Shown: in pieces, positions 44,738 to 54,742 of the stretch
How the letters are laid out: every line of letters begins with the position of its first letter
How positions within the stretch are numbered: position 1 is the stretch's first letter
Origin: Veillonella seminalis
GTDB taxonomy: Bacteria > Bacillota > Negativicutes > Veillonellales > Veillonellaceae
Assembly: GCF_003992065.1 (NCBI RefSeq)
Contig: NZ_RQUZ01000006.1
Coordinates: forward strand, 88,261 to 152,260
Length of the DNA stretch: 64,000 nt
Reading direction: 5' to 3'
Program-made: the position numbers and the translations under genes
The notes under the pieces: model-generated
What the model was told of the DNA's origin: nothing
The model's input: only the letters and a program-made list of their open reading frames with translations
Databases searched by the model: none

Positions 44738-44774
44738 CGGCGAGTCAATAGAGTTGACTACCGGAAGGTTTTTT
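44738..44774 (+). terminator. Possible terminator between gpmI and eno
   Basis: AGTCAA (44743-44748) pairs with TTGACT (44754-44759), with outer CGG/CCG; T-run at 44769-44774 after a short gap. Confidence 0.5.
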
Positions 44775-44832
44775 ATAACGATAAAGTATTTAAATTATAT
44801 ACTTATAAAAAGTGTTCTTTTCAAGGAGGTAA

Positions 44833-46125
<1,293 letters not shown>

Positions 46126-46179
46126 TCGCAGTTAAGCGTATTTGTTTAGATACTAACTGCAAATGAATTGATAAATTCG

Positions 46180-46242
46180 GTAAAAAGATTCGGATATACC
46201 TGTTGGGAACCGGTTTGGTTCGGGTGTAACGAATCTTTTTAC
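46180..46242 (+). terminator. Intrinsic terminator after eno
   Basis: 13-bp perfect outer stem (46180-46192 with 46230-46242) with an inner GAACC/GGTTC hairpin, ending in a T-run at 46236-46240. Confidence 0.85.
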
Positions 46243-46271
46243 TGTTTTTTACTTATTTTTTAAGATTTTAT

Positions 46272-46300
46272 TTGCGACAGGCGGCGGAATTCATTATAAT
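46272..46300 (+). promoter_or_regulatory. Promoter of the RNA methyltransferase gene
   Basis: TTGCGA (46272-46277), 17-bp spacer, TATAAT (46295-46300), 33 bases before the start codon. Confidence 0.7.
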
Positions 46301-46332
46301 GGAAAGTAGCGAACAAAAAGGGAGGAATAACC

Positions 46333-46908
46333 TTGGCAAATTTATATATAGGCTTGGTTCACTATCCTATCTATAATAAGCATGGCGAAGTCATTACGAC
46401 GGCGATTACGAATTATGACATTCATGATATTGCCCGGGCGGCCATTACGTATGATGTGAGTCGTTATTTTGTGATTCATAATATACCGGCCCAACGTGAT
46501 TTGGCCAAGCAGATTATGGAACATTGGCAGACCGGTTTCGGCAGTACCTATAATCCCGATCGCAAGGATGCATTCAGTGAAGTGGCACTGGTCAATTCCA
46601 TCCGTGCCGCTGTTGAGGAAGTAACCCGGCTTGAGGGAGACCCGCCGATTATCGCCACAACCGATGCACGTACCTACGATAATACGGTAAGTTATGCATG
46701 GATGCGGCAAACGCTTGAAAAGGGGGCGCGCCCTGTGTTAGTATTATTTGGTACCGGTTATGGCATGACCAAAGAAACTATGGAAGAATTTGATTATATT
46801 TTAGAACCTGTTTATGGTCATGGTGATTACAATCATCTGTCGGTGCGCAGTGCTGTTTCCATTATTTTGGACCGTTTGCGCGGCGAAGCATGGTGGGAAA
46901 AAGCGTAA
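46333..46908 (+). CDS. SPOUT-type RNA methyltransferase family protein (PF09936-like)
   Basis: 191 residues. LYIGLVHYPIYNKHGEVITTAITNYDIHDIARAA and HWQTGFGSTYNPDRKDAFSEVALV (both quoted in part) match the family of putative SAM-dependent RNA methyltransferases. LVLFGTGYGMTKE and YNHLSVRSAVSIILDRL would be the SAM-binding knot. The start is TTG at 46333 after GGGAGGA. In other genomes these genes follow trmD; here the gene lies alone between eno and yebC. RNA target unknown. Confidence 0.82.
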   Translation: MANLYIGLVHYPIYNKHGEVITTAITNYDIHDIARAAITYDVSRYFVIHNIPAQRDLAKQIMEHWQTGFGSTYNPDRKDAFSEVALVNSIRAAVEEVTRLEGDPPIIATTDARTYDNTVSYAWMRQTLEKGARPVLVLFGTGYGMTKETMEEFDYILEPVYGHGDYNHLSVRSAVSIILDRLRGEAWWEKA

Positions 46909-46954
46909 TTACTGCAGGCATTATATGTAACAGGTTATTATAGGAGGAAGTACA

Positions 46955-47689
46955 ATGTCCGGACATTCAAAATGGGCCAATATTAAACATAAAAAAGGTA
47001 AAACTGATGCGTTGAAAGCAAAAGTTACAACTAAAATCAGCCGTGAAATTACGGTTGCCGCACGTATGGGCGGTGGCGATCCGGTTGGTAATATGCGTTT
47101 GAAATTAGCTTTGCAAAAAGCTCGTGAAAACAATGTACCTAAAGATAATATTCAACGTGCTATCGCTAAAGGCGTAGGCGCTACCGATATGGATAATTAC
47201 GAAGAAATTACCTATGAAGGTTATGGCCCGGGTGGTGTGGCGTTAACCGTTGAGTGTTTGACTGATAACCGTAACCGTACGGCAGCCGATGTGCGTCATG
47301 CATTCTCTAAAAACGGTGGTAACCTCGGTGAAACCGGTTGCGTAGCTTGGATGTTTAACCGCAAAGGTATCTTTGTAATTGACAGCGAAGGTCATGATGA
47401 AGAAGAATTGACCATGCTTGCTTTAGAAGCGGGTGCGGAAGATTTGAAAGTGGAAGATGACAGCTTCGTTATCTACACGGCTCCGGAAGATTATGATACG
47501 GTAGAAGCAGCCTTAGCCGATGCTAAGATTGAAACACTCGTAAGCAAAATCACCATGGTACCTGACAACACAATTGCCCTTGAAGGGGATAATGCTGTAA
47601 AAATGCAGAAAATGTTGGATGCCCTTGATGATTTAGATGATGTGCAAGATGTATACCATAATGCGGACCTTCCTGAAGAAGAGGAATAA
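46955..47689 (+). CDS. yebC: YebC/TACO1 family protein
   Basis: 244 residues. MSGHSKWANIKHKKGKTDALK at the N-terminus, RARENNVPKDNIQRAIAKG-like segment (KARENNVPKDN), YEGYGPGGVALTVECLTDNRNRT (part) and an acidic C-terminus. Members were described as transcriptional regulators, and more recently as translation factors that relieve ribosome stalling. AGGAGG before the ATG. Closed by a terminator. Confidence 0.94.
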   Translation: MSGHSKWANIKHKKGKTDALKAKVTTKISREITVAARMGGGDPVGNMRLKLALQKARENNVPKDNIQRAIAKGVGATDMDNYEEITYEGYGPGGVALTVECLTDNRNRTAADVRHAFSKNGGNLGETGCVAWMFNRKGIFVIDSEGHDEEELTMLALEAGAEDLKVEDDSFVIYTAPEDYDTVEAALADAKIETLVSKITMVPDNTIALEGDNAVKMQKMLDALDDLDDVQDVYHNADLPEEEE

Positions 47690-47701
47690 GGTAAATAAAG
47701 T

Positions 47702-47745
47702 AGCACCATTACTGAATTTTGCGATTTAGTAATGGTGCTTTTTTT
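47702..47745 (+). terminator. Intrinsic terminator after yebC
   Basis: 12-bp perfect stem (47702-47713 with 47728-47739), 14-nt loop, seven Ts. Confidence 0.9.
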
Positions 47746-47928
47746 GTGTATTAATAGGGGTTTAGGCCTTTTTACTGTTCAAAAAACGTCTAACTATGCA
47801 TAATTGCTATATGTATTTTGCGGAAAATTGATTCATTAAGCTGTTTTATCGATAGCTTTATTGTATAATAAAAAGTGTCAAAAAAGATTTCGCGGATTGG
47901 AAGTAACGTGAAATTTCAAATGAAAAAG

Positions 47929-47960
47929 TTTGACGTTTTGTTTGACGTTTGTATTTGACG
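47929..47960 (+). promoter_or_regulatory. Three TTTGACG direct repeats upstream of the SARP-like gene
   Basis: TTTGACG at 47929-47935, 47941-47947 and 47954-47960 (steps of 12 and 13 bp). They include possible -35 boxes; the middle one with TAAATG at 47965-47970 gives a 17-bp spacer. Heptameric direct repeats over a -35 region are the known binding mode of SARP regulators, so autoregulation is plausible. The rest of the 314-bp spacer after the yebC terminator is AT-rich with no ORF. Confidence 0.55.
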
Positions 47961-48003
47961 CAAATAAATGTTACATAATGACAATACAGGCAGAGGGATT
48001 ATT

Positions 48004-51000
48004 ATGGCAGTGAAATTGGTAGTGCGTTTTTTGGGAACTCCTGAGATTTTCAAAGATGGGGAAGAGGTATTTTTCTCCTATAACAAGGTCAATGCATTAG
48101 TTTATTATATATTGGTGCGTGGGACTGTAATGCGTGATGAATTAAGCGGTATTTTATGGGCTGATAAACCGGATGCGGTAGCTCGTAAAAATCTTCGCAA
48201 TGCAATTTATGAAGCTAAAAAAATATTGGGTGCCGATACGTTTATTTCACCGCGTAAAGCAATTATTAAAGTCAATCCGGCCGTTGAGGTTGAAATTGAC
48301 AGCAAGATATTCGAAGCAGATCCGGTAGGGCAATTGGATTTGTATAAAGGGGAGTTTTTACAAGGATTTTTTATTAAAGACTCTGTAGAATATGAAGATT
48401 GGTATTTAGCCGAACGAAGTCGTTTAAAGAATTTATATATGGATGCCATTGCGGAAAAATTGAAAACTGCAGTGGATGAAAAAGATTACAACACGATTGA
48501 ACGACACGGTCAGCTTTTAATCGCACAGAATCCGTATGATGAAAATGTATATTCCATTGTACTTCGGGCTTATTGTGAACAGGGCAAAATGCAACAAGCC
48601 ATGGAGCTCTATGAAGAAATGAAAGAGCTCTTCCAAGGTGATATGCAATCTGATGCCCTTGCTGATATAGATGCTATCATTAAAGATGCATTACAGCAGG
48701 AAGAGAAAAAGTTCCAGAATCGCTCACATCGTATGGCTATTCCGATTGGCCGCGAACAAGAGTTGGAAGATATGACAGCTCACATTTGGTCCTTTATGCG
48801 CGGACGGGCCGGGGAAGCCTTAATTTTATTAGGTGATGCGGGTAGCGGTAAAACTACGCTTAAGGATATTGCACTCGACAGCTTGCAGGACGAAGTGGCT
48901 GTGATTCAGACTAATTGTTACCAATTGGAACGCAATTTCTTATTACATCCGTGGACCGAAATTGTAAACGGTCTTGTTAAATTACTGGATGAAAGCGGGA
49001 CCATGATTCCGGATTTTGAACTTAATCGCCTATATACTTTATTTCCGCAAATGGATATGAGTATTGATCGCGATCTGGGGCTGATGGAAATTAAGGATAT
49101 CTTGAAGTTCGATGCGATTTTCCATACGTTGTCCACTGTTCTTGATGTGGCATCGGCCGGTAAAAAATTAATTATTGTATTTGAAGACATTCAGTGGATG
49201 GATCCGCTCAGTCTCTCTTTATTGAGCAGTTTAATTTTACGCAAACAATCGGACCGAATTTTATTCCTTATGACCGGTCGCGATTCGCGTGAAAAAGACT
49301 TCCAGCATTTTATCACATCCATAGCGGTATATAAGCGTTTACATGTGACGCAGTTGAATCCGTTATCCAAAAAGGATATCCAGCATTATGTAGAAGCGGC
49401 AGGCCTCAATATTCCGATTGAACCAAGTTTAATTAATCAATTACAGGTTGAAACGGAAGGGAATTTATTCCTCCTTAATGAATGTTTAAATTCACTTAAA
49501 ACTACGGGCAGCTTAGATAGATTGACTAATAATATGGCTACGGTATTTAAAGCCAATTATTTATCTCTCACGGAAGAACAGCAAAAAATTATAGATTTTA
49601 TTTCCCTGTTCTATAACGGGGCCCCTATCTCTATGATTGGGGAATATATGAAGATGGATACATTGCGTCTTTTGGAATATTTGGAAGAACTGGAAGCCAA
49701 AAATATGGTAACACCGTTCTCACAGCAAGCCGATGTATTATATGAAATCAGTCAGCAGAAGCTGAAAGAATTTATTCAGCAACAGTTGTCGCCGGAAAAA
49801 TGGAAAATTTTACATGGCTATTTGGGCTCTTTGTGGGAAAAACGCTTGACCCACTCCAAAAAGGACGTAGTGATTTACAAGCATTTGGAATATCACTATG
49901 AACAGGCCGGTGAACTTGTTAAAATGGGGCATTACAAGCTGAAAGGGCTTATGTATTACCTCAATTTCAGTCATGAGTTATTCCCGGTACTCAGCTTATC
50001 TGAACCGATGCAAACAGGCGGTGCCAGCTATTTTACGGAAGCGGATACCTTACAATATCTCAATGATGTAGATAAAATGATGGAACGCATTCGCGAAACT
50101 TGCGGTGCTACAGCTGAGGTTAAGAATTTGGAACTTATGTATTTGCATTTAATCGGACGGTATTTTATTCGTGAAGGCAAATATGAAAAAGGGGTTCGCT
50201 ATATTCTTGATTTGATTGAACAAGCTTCGGAAATACATAATCGCGATTATACCCTCATGGGTTATAAGCAGATGATTTACTATGATATTCAAACGGGCAA
50301 TACGAATGAAATGAAAAATTATTTGGAAATTGCCTTAGATTTGGCCGTTGAATGTAATTATCATAAAGAAGTAGGCATTCTCTTGCGCCTTAAAGGTTTG
50401 AATATGATTATGCAGGGCGATTTTGAAGAGGCGGAACGCTTACTTAACGAATCGATTGCTACTTTCATGGTAACGCAGACGGTGGCACGGCGGTATGCTC
50501 TTAATATTGCGGCAGCCTATAATTATATCGGTGAAATCCGGCGTGGGCGCGGGCAATTTGAAGAAGCTATTGAGTATTATGATAAAGCGTTGGCTATCTG
50601 TAATGATCAGCAGGCTTACAGTTCTTGGGTGGTATTCTCCTGCAATGCCGGCATTGCAGCCTATAATTTAGGGCATTATGACAAAGCCCAAATTTATTTC
50701 GAACAGGCCTATGAATTCTTTAATCGCTATGACTTTTATTGGCGCCGTCCTATTGTTGAATCGTATTTGGCACTCTTGGCTATGCGAGACGGTGATCAGG
50801 AAGGAGCTTTAAAGTATATTGATGAGGCCATGGCGAAATTGACTATGATGAATAATCCTCAGGAAGTAGGGTATGTGAATATGGCAATTGCTTTGATTAA
50901 GCATGCCTATCCGCAATCTGAAGTTACCAAACGATATCGAGGCAGTATCGGTATGTACAGCGGTCGTGCTTTACGGTATTTGGATTTATATTGTGATACC

Positions 51001-51042
51001 TATGAAAGAGCAAAATTAGAGGCTCTCAGCAAAGCATCATAA
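48004..51042 (+). CDS. SARP/AfsR-like regulator: wHTH, BTAD, AAA ATPase, TPR
   Basis: 1012 residues. The N-terminal OmpR-type winged helix (about 1-95, with DELSGILWADKPDAVARKNLRNAIYEAKKILG) is followed by a bacterial transcriptional activator domain of TPR-like helices (about 100-245). An AAA/NACHT-type ATPase comes next, with Walker A LGDAGSGKTT (about 275-284) and Walker B LIIVFEDIQW (about 389-397). A long TPR region makes up the C-terminal third (for example AAAYNYIGEIRRGRGQFEEAIEYYDKAL). No C-terminal LuxR HTH. The layout matches large SARP/MalT-like signal-sensing activators; the effector is unknown. The next genes are a transporter and hutH. Start ATG 48004 after AGAGGG. Confidence 0.85.
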   Translation: MAVKLVVRFLGTPEIFKDGEEVFFSYNKVNALVYYILVRGTVMRDELSGILWADKPDAVARKNLRNAIYEAKKILGADTFISPRKAIIKVNPAVEVEIDSKIFEADPVGQLDLYKGEFLQGFFIKDSVEYEDWYLAERSRLKNLYMDAIAEKLKTAVDEKDYNTIERHGQLLIAQNPYDENVYSIVLRAYCEQGKMQQAMELYEEMKELFQGDMQSDALADIDAIIKDALQQEEKKFQNRSHRMAIPIGREQELEDMTAHIWSFMRGRAGEALILLGDAGSGKTTLKDIALDSLQDEVAVIQTNCYQLERNFLLHPWTEIVNGLVKLLDESGTMIPDFELNRLYTLFPQMDMSIDRDLGLMEIKDILKFDAIFHTLSTVLDVASAGKKLIIVFEDIQWMDPLSLSLLSSLILRKQSDRILFLMTGRDSREKDFQHFITSIAVYKRLHVTQLNPLSKKDIQHYVEAAGLNIPIEPSLINQLQVETEGNLFLLNECLNSLKTTGSLDRLTNNMATVFKANYLSLTEEQQKIIDFISLFYNGAPISMIGEYMKMDTLRLLEYLEELEAKNMVTPFSQQADVLYEISQQKLKEFIQQQLSPEKWKILHGYLGSLWEKRLTHSKKDVVIYKHLEYHYEQAGELVKMGHYKLKGLMYYLNFSHELFPVLSLSEPMQTGGASYFTEADTLQYLNDVDKMMERIRETCGATAEVKNLELMYLHLIGRYFIREGKYEKGVRYILDLIEQASEIHNRDYTLMGYKQMIYYDIQTGNTNEMKNYLEIALDLAVECNYHKEVGILLRLKGLNMIMQGDFEEAERLLNESIATFMVTQTVARRYALNIAAAYNYIGEIRRGRGQFEEAIEYYDKALAICNDQQAYSSWVVFSCNAGIAAYNLGHYDKAQIYFEQAYEFFNRYDFYWRRPIVESYLALLAMRDGDQEGALKYIDEAMAKLTMMNNPQEVGYVNMAIALIKHAYPQSEVTKRYRGSIGMYSGRALRYLDLYCDTYERAKLEALSKAS

Positions 51043-51052
51043 ATAAAAAAAT

Positions 51053-51100
51053 GCAGTGAAAGTTTACGTTAATAATGACGAGAATTTCACTGCTTTTTTT
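51053..51100 (+). terminator. Intrinsic terminator after the SARP-like gene
   Basis: GCAGTGAAA (51053-51061) pairs with TTTCACTGC (51085-51093), followed by seven Ts. Confidence 0.82.
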
Positions 51101-51421
51101 ATGGTCGTATTAAGTTATCGTACAGACAAAGCGGCATTTTACCTGAGTGACAGAGTTAACTTTCTTCTTTTGTTTTGCGATTTAGCACGCTAACATAATA
51201 AAAATAGTCGAAAGAATGTCTAATTTGTAATTGACGGTCTCTTCATTTAATGGACTTTTTTCGGATTATTCCATTTGATACTCGATGACAATTTTAGAAT
51301 TTTGAAAAACTTTGACCATTTTGGGACAAATTTAAAGTATACTAATAAAAAGTAAATATTTACTCAGGCCGGACAAATTTACTTACAATTTAATGAAGGT
51401 TAGCAAAGGAGTTGAAACTGT
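51101..51421. other. Intergenic leader of the transporter-hutH pair
   Basis: AT-rich, no ORF. It contains TTGACC (51311-51316) and TATACT (51337-51342), but the 20-bp spacing suggests an activator-dependent promoter or a chance pair. AAAGGAGTTG stands before the transporter start. Confidence 0.4.
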
Positions 51422-52726
51422 ATGGATATTTTAATGAACCCGATAGTGGTGTCAGTTATTGTTATGTCAGTCATTTGTTTGCTAAAAATGAATGTTCTCT
51501 TAGCAGTTATTGTCGCTGCCTTGGTAGGCGGAACGATTGGCGGTATGTCGATTGAAGATACGGTAGGCTCGCTTATCAACGGTATGGGTGGTAACGCTGA
51601 AACTGCATTGAGCTATATTTTATTAGGTGCTTTGGCCGTAGCCATCGGTCGTTCCGGGCTCGCCGGTGTAGCATCTCGTAAAATTACTCAAGTAGTAGGG
51701 AATAAGAAAATTGCCTTTGTATTCTTGATTGCCTTTGTATCTTGTTTCTCTCAAAACTTGATTCCTGTACACATTGCATTCATCCCTATTTTGATTCCGC
51801 CACTTTTGGTTTTAATGAATCATATGAATTTGGATCGTCGTGCTGTAGCTTGTGCTTTGACATTCGGTCTTAAAGCACCGTATGTAAGCTTACCGGTTGG
51901 TTTCGGTCTTTTATTTATGACAATTATTAAAGACCAAATGGTAGCAAACGGTGTAGATGTTGCGATTCAGGATATTGCTTCGGTTATGTGGATCGGTGGG
52001 GCTTCCATGTTGGTAGGTCTCGTATTGGCCGTATTCTTCTATGCTCGCGACAGACATTATGAAGATTTACCTGTTATCGGTGCCGATGAAAATCCGGATG
52101 ATGTAACCATGACTAAAGAATGTTGGTTGGCTTTATTGGGTGCCGCTGTTGCGTTTGCCGCTCAGCTTTACTTCCAATCCTTGCCAATCGGTGCTTTATG
52201 CGGCCTCTTTGTTATGTTAATTACCGGCTGTATTAAATGGAAAGACATGGATACAATGATGGACGGCGGTGTTCGCATGATGGGCTTCATTGCCTTCGTA
52301 ATGCTCGTAGCTGCCGGCTATGCCAATGTTCTTCGTGAAACTCAGTCGGTTCAATCATTGGTTGAAGCAACCACTTCCGTAATCGATACTAAATTCGCCG
52401 GTGCCGTTCTTATGTTAGCGGTTGGTTTATTGATTACCATGGGTATCGGTACTTCTTTCGGTACTATTCCGGTTATTGCCTCCATTTACATTCCAATGGG
52501 CTTTGAATTAGGTTTTGGCGTACCGGCCATTATCCTCTTAATCGGTATTGCCGCTGCTTTAGGTGACGCCGGTTCACCTGCCTCCGACTCCACGTTGGGG
52601 CCTACATCCGGTTTGAATGCCGATGGTCAGCATAACCACATTTGGGATACTTGCGTACCAACCTTTATCTTCTACGATATCACCCTTATGGTTGGTGGCG
52701 TAATCGGTGCCTTAATGTTAGGTTAA
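51422..52726 (+). CDS. NhaC/YuiF-type Na+/H+ antiporter family transporter (possible histidine permease)
   Basis: 434 residues with about eleven hydrophobic segments, no signal peptide. MNVLLAVIVAALVGGTIGGMSIEDTVGSLINGMGGNAETALSYILLGALA (part) and FGTIPVIASIYIPM ... LGDAGSPASDSTLGPTSGLNADGQHNHIWDT (part) match the antiporter-like family that includes YuiF. Some members carry amino acids. Because the next gene is histidine ammonia-lyase 108 bases downstream, histidine uptake is a reasonable inference. It begins after AAAGGAG, ATG at 51422. Confidence 0.8.
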   Translation: MDILMNPIVVSVIVMSVICLLKMNVLLAVIVAALVGGTIGGMSIEDTVGSLINGMGGNAETALSYILLGALAVAIGRSGLAGVASRKITQVVGNKKIAFVFLIAFVSCFSQNLIPVHIAFIPILIPPLLVLMNHMNLDRRAVACALTFGLKAPYVSLPVGFGLLFMTIIKDQMVANGVDVAIQDIASVMWIGGASMLVGLVLAVFFYARDRHYEDLPVIGADENPDDVTMTKECWLALLGAAVAFAAQLYFQSLPIGALCGLFVMLITGCIKWKDMDTMMDGGVRMMGFIAFVMLVAAGYANVLRETQSVQSLVEATTSVIDTKFAGAVLMLAVGLLITMGIGTSFGTIPVIASIYIPMGFELGFGVPAIILLIGIAAALGDAGSPASDSTLGPTSGLNADGQHNHIWDTCVPTFIFYDITLMVGGVIGALMLG

Positions 52727-52834
52727 TAAATACTAATTTGTAAATGTTATATGATATTTAACAGATATCATATTGATGTCGGGTCAATGTAAATAAAGAC
52801 GTAGTAAAATAGATACTAATAGGAGATGTAGAGT

Positions 52835-54388
52835 ATGATTAAAGCCGTAAAATCCATTAAAGAAGTTGTATTGACAGGTCATGATCTAACCTTAGCCGAA
52901 TTGGTAGCCGTTTCTCGTTATGATGCCAAAATTAAATTGGCGGAATCAGCTATTGAAAGTATCAAAAAATCTCGAGCCATCGTAGATAATATTGTAAACA
53001 GCAACTCCGTTGTATACGGTATTACGACCGGTTTCGGTTCACTCTGCCGCGTTCATATTTCCAAAGAAGATTGTTCACAATTACAGGAAAACTTAATTCG
53101 CACACATTCTTGCGGCTTCGGTAAACCATTCAGCCGGGAAGCAACTCGTGCCATGATGCTTATTCGTGCCAATGCACTCGTAAAAGGATATTCGGGTATT
53201 CGCTTGGAAACCTTGGAAACTTTAATTAACATGATCAATAAAGGTGTTCATCCGTATATTCCTGAAAAAGGGTCTCTCGGTGCATCCGGTGATTTGGCAC
53301 CGTTATCTCATATGGTATTGCCAATGCTTGGTTTAGGTGATGCGGAATATGAAGGACAGCTCTTGACCGGTAAAGAAGCTATGGATAAGGCAGGCATCCC
53401 TATTATTGCTTTGGAAGCTAAAGAAGGTTTGGCTCTTATCAACGGTACACCGGTATTGACTGCCGTAGGTGCTTTGGCTCTTTGGGAAGGCTTATGCTTA
53501 TTGAAATTAAGTGACGTAGCCGCTGCTTTATCGGCAGAAGCTATGCGCGGTATTATCAATGCGTATGATGAACGTATCCACACTATTCGTCCTCATAAAG
53601 GTCAATTGGATACGGCTCACAATATGCGCGAATTGTTAAAGGGCAGTACTTATATTACGCAGCAAGGTGAATTACGTGTGCAGGATCCGTATTCCTTACG
53701 CTGTGTACCGCAAATTCACGGCGCTTCCAAAGATGCGTTGGCTTTTGTAAAAGAAAAAGTAGATATTGAAATTAACTCCGTAACGGATAATCCGATTATT
53801 TTACCGGACGGCGATGTAATCTCCGGCGGTAACTTCCACGGTGAACCAATGGCTTTACCGTTTGACTTCTTAGGCATCGGCCTTGCTGAAATCGCCAATG
53901 TTTCGGAACGTCGTTTGGAACGCTTGCTCAATAACTCGTTGAGCGGGTTCCCATCATTCCTCGTTAAACATTCCGGTTTGAATTCCGGTTTCATGATTAC
54001 TCAATATGCGGCCGCCGCTTTAGTAAGTGAAAATAAAGTACTTGCTCATCCGGCTTCCGTAGATTCCATTCCTTCTTGTGAAAACCAGGAAGATTTGGTA
54101 AGTATGGGGGCTCATGCCGGTCGTAAGGCAGGGGAAATTGCCGAAAATGTACGTCGCGTTGTGGCTACCGAAATTTTGGCAGCTTGCCAGGCAATTGACC
54201 TTCGTGAAGAATGCGGTCAATTGGGTGTCGGCACAGCAGCAGCTTATAAAGCTGTCCGCGAAGCCAATAAATTTATCGACTATGATAAAGACATTGAAAT
54301 GTTCAAAGAACTGGAAAAAGTTACGGCAATTGTAGCTGACGGTACATTATTGGAAGCCGTAGAAGCTGTTGTTGACTTAGATATCTGA
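52835..54388 (+). CDS. hutH: Histidine ammonia-lyase
   Basis: 517 residues. Deaminates histidine to urocanate and ammonia. The self-formed MIO cofactor triad A150-S151-G152 lies in GSLGASGDLAPLSHM; catalytic Tyr in YGITTGFGSL (Y61); RTHSCGFG, NGTPVLTAVGAL, QDPYSLRCVPQIHGA, SVTDNPII and PASVDSIPSCENQED follow the HAL pattern rather than phenylalanine or tyrosine ammonia-lyase. Length is normal. No urocanase, imidazolonepropionase or formiminoglutamase gene is adjacent. TAGGAGATGTAG precedes the ATG. Confidence 0.93.
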   Translation: MIKAVKSIKEVVLTGHDLTLAELVAVSRYDAKIKLAESAIESIKKSRAIVDNIVNSNSVVYGITTGFGSLCRVHISKEDCSQLQENLIRTHSCGFGKPFSREATRAMMLIRANALVKGYSGIRLETLETLINMINKGVHPYIPEKGSLGASGDLAPLSHMVLPMLGLGDAEYEGQLLTGKEAMDKAGIPIIALEAKEGLALINGTPVLTAVGALALWEGLCLLKLSDVAAALSAEAMRGIINAYDERIHTIRPHKGQLDTAHNMRELLKGSTYITQQGELRVQDPYSLRCVPQIHGASKDALAFVKEKVDIEINSVTDNPIILPDGDVISGGNFHGEPMALPFDFLGIGLAEIANVSERRLERLLNNSLSGFPSFLVKHSGLNSGFMITQYAAAALVSENKVLAHPASVDSIPSCENQEDLVSMGAHAGRKAGEIAENVRRVVATEILAACQAIDLREECGQLGVGTAAAYKAVREANKFIDYDKDIEMFKELEKVTAIVADGTLLEAVEAVVDLDI

Positions 54389-54393
54389 TTCAA

Positions 54394-54584
54394 AAGTCGG
54401 ATAGATAAACAAATATTTTGATCTTACAGAATTTTGTTTATTATTCGAAATCGGACTTTAGTGGTTTAAGTCTCGCAAAAGGCTGTTAAAATTTGAATTC
54501 TAACTTGATATAGACCTCTATAAAAGCTCTCTGTTTATTGGTGTTGCTACTCCCTTGGAAACACTGATACAGAGAGTTTTTATA
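54394..54584 (+). terminator. Two tandem hairpins after hutH
   Basis: The first (about 54394-54463) pairs AAAGTCGGAT...ATAAACAAA with TTTGTTTAT...ATCGGACTTT. The second (54519-54584) pairs TATAAAAGCTCTCTGT with ACAGAGAGTTTTTATA, with an inner GTGTT/AACAC, and has the T-run of a terminator. The remainder up to 54742 is AT-rich leader with a TATAAT at 54666-54671. Confidence 0.7.
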
Positions 54585-54742
54585 TGGGCAATGTTATTAA
54601 GATTATTACAAAATTACTTGAAAATATTAATGTATACATCTCTTTATTTATATCTATCGATATGATATAATAGGTTCAAAGATAATTGATTATAATTATT
54701 GATTGTAAATCATTAAAAATACTTAACATTGGAGGTCATAAC

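Noticed and set aside
51311..51342. Sigma-70 promoter TTGACC/TATACT before the NhaC-type gene
   Set aside because: The spacing is 20 bp, too long for an unaided promoter; noted only as possible within the intergenic entry.
54666..54671. TATAAT as promoter of the flavoprotein gene
   Set aside because: No convincing -35 hexamer at 16-18 bp; the region is so AT-rich that a chance match is likely.
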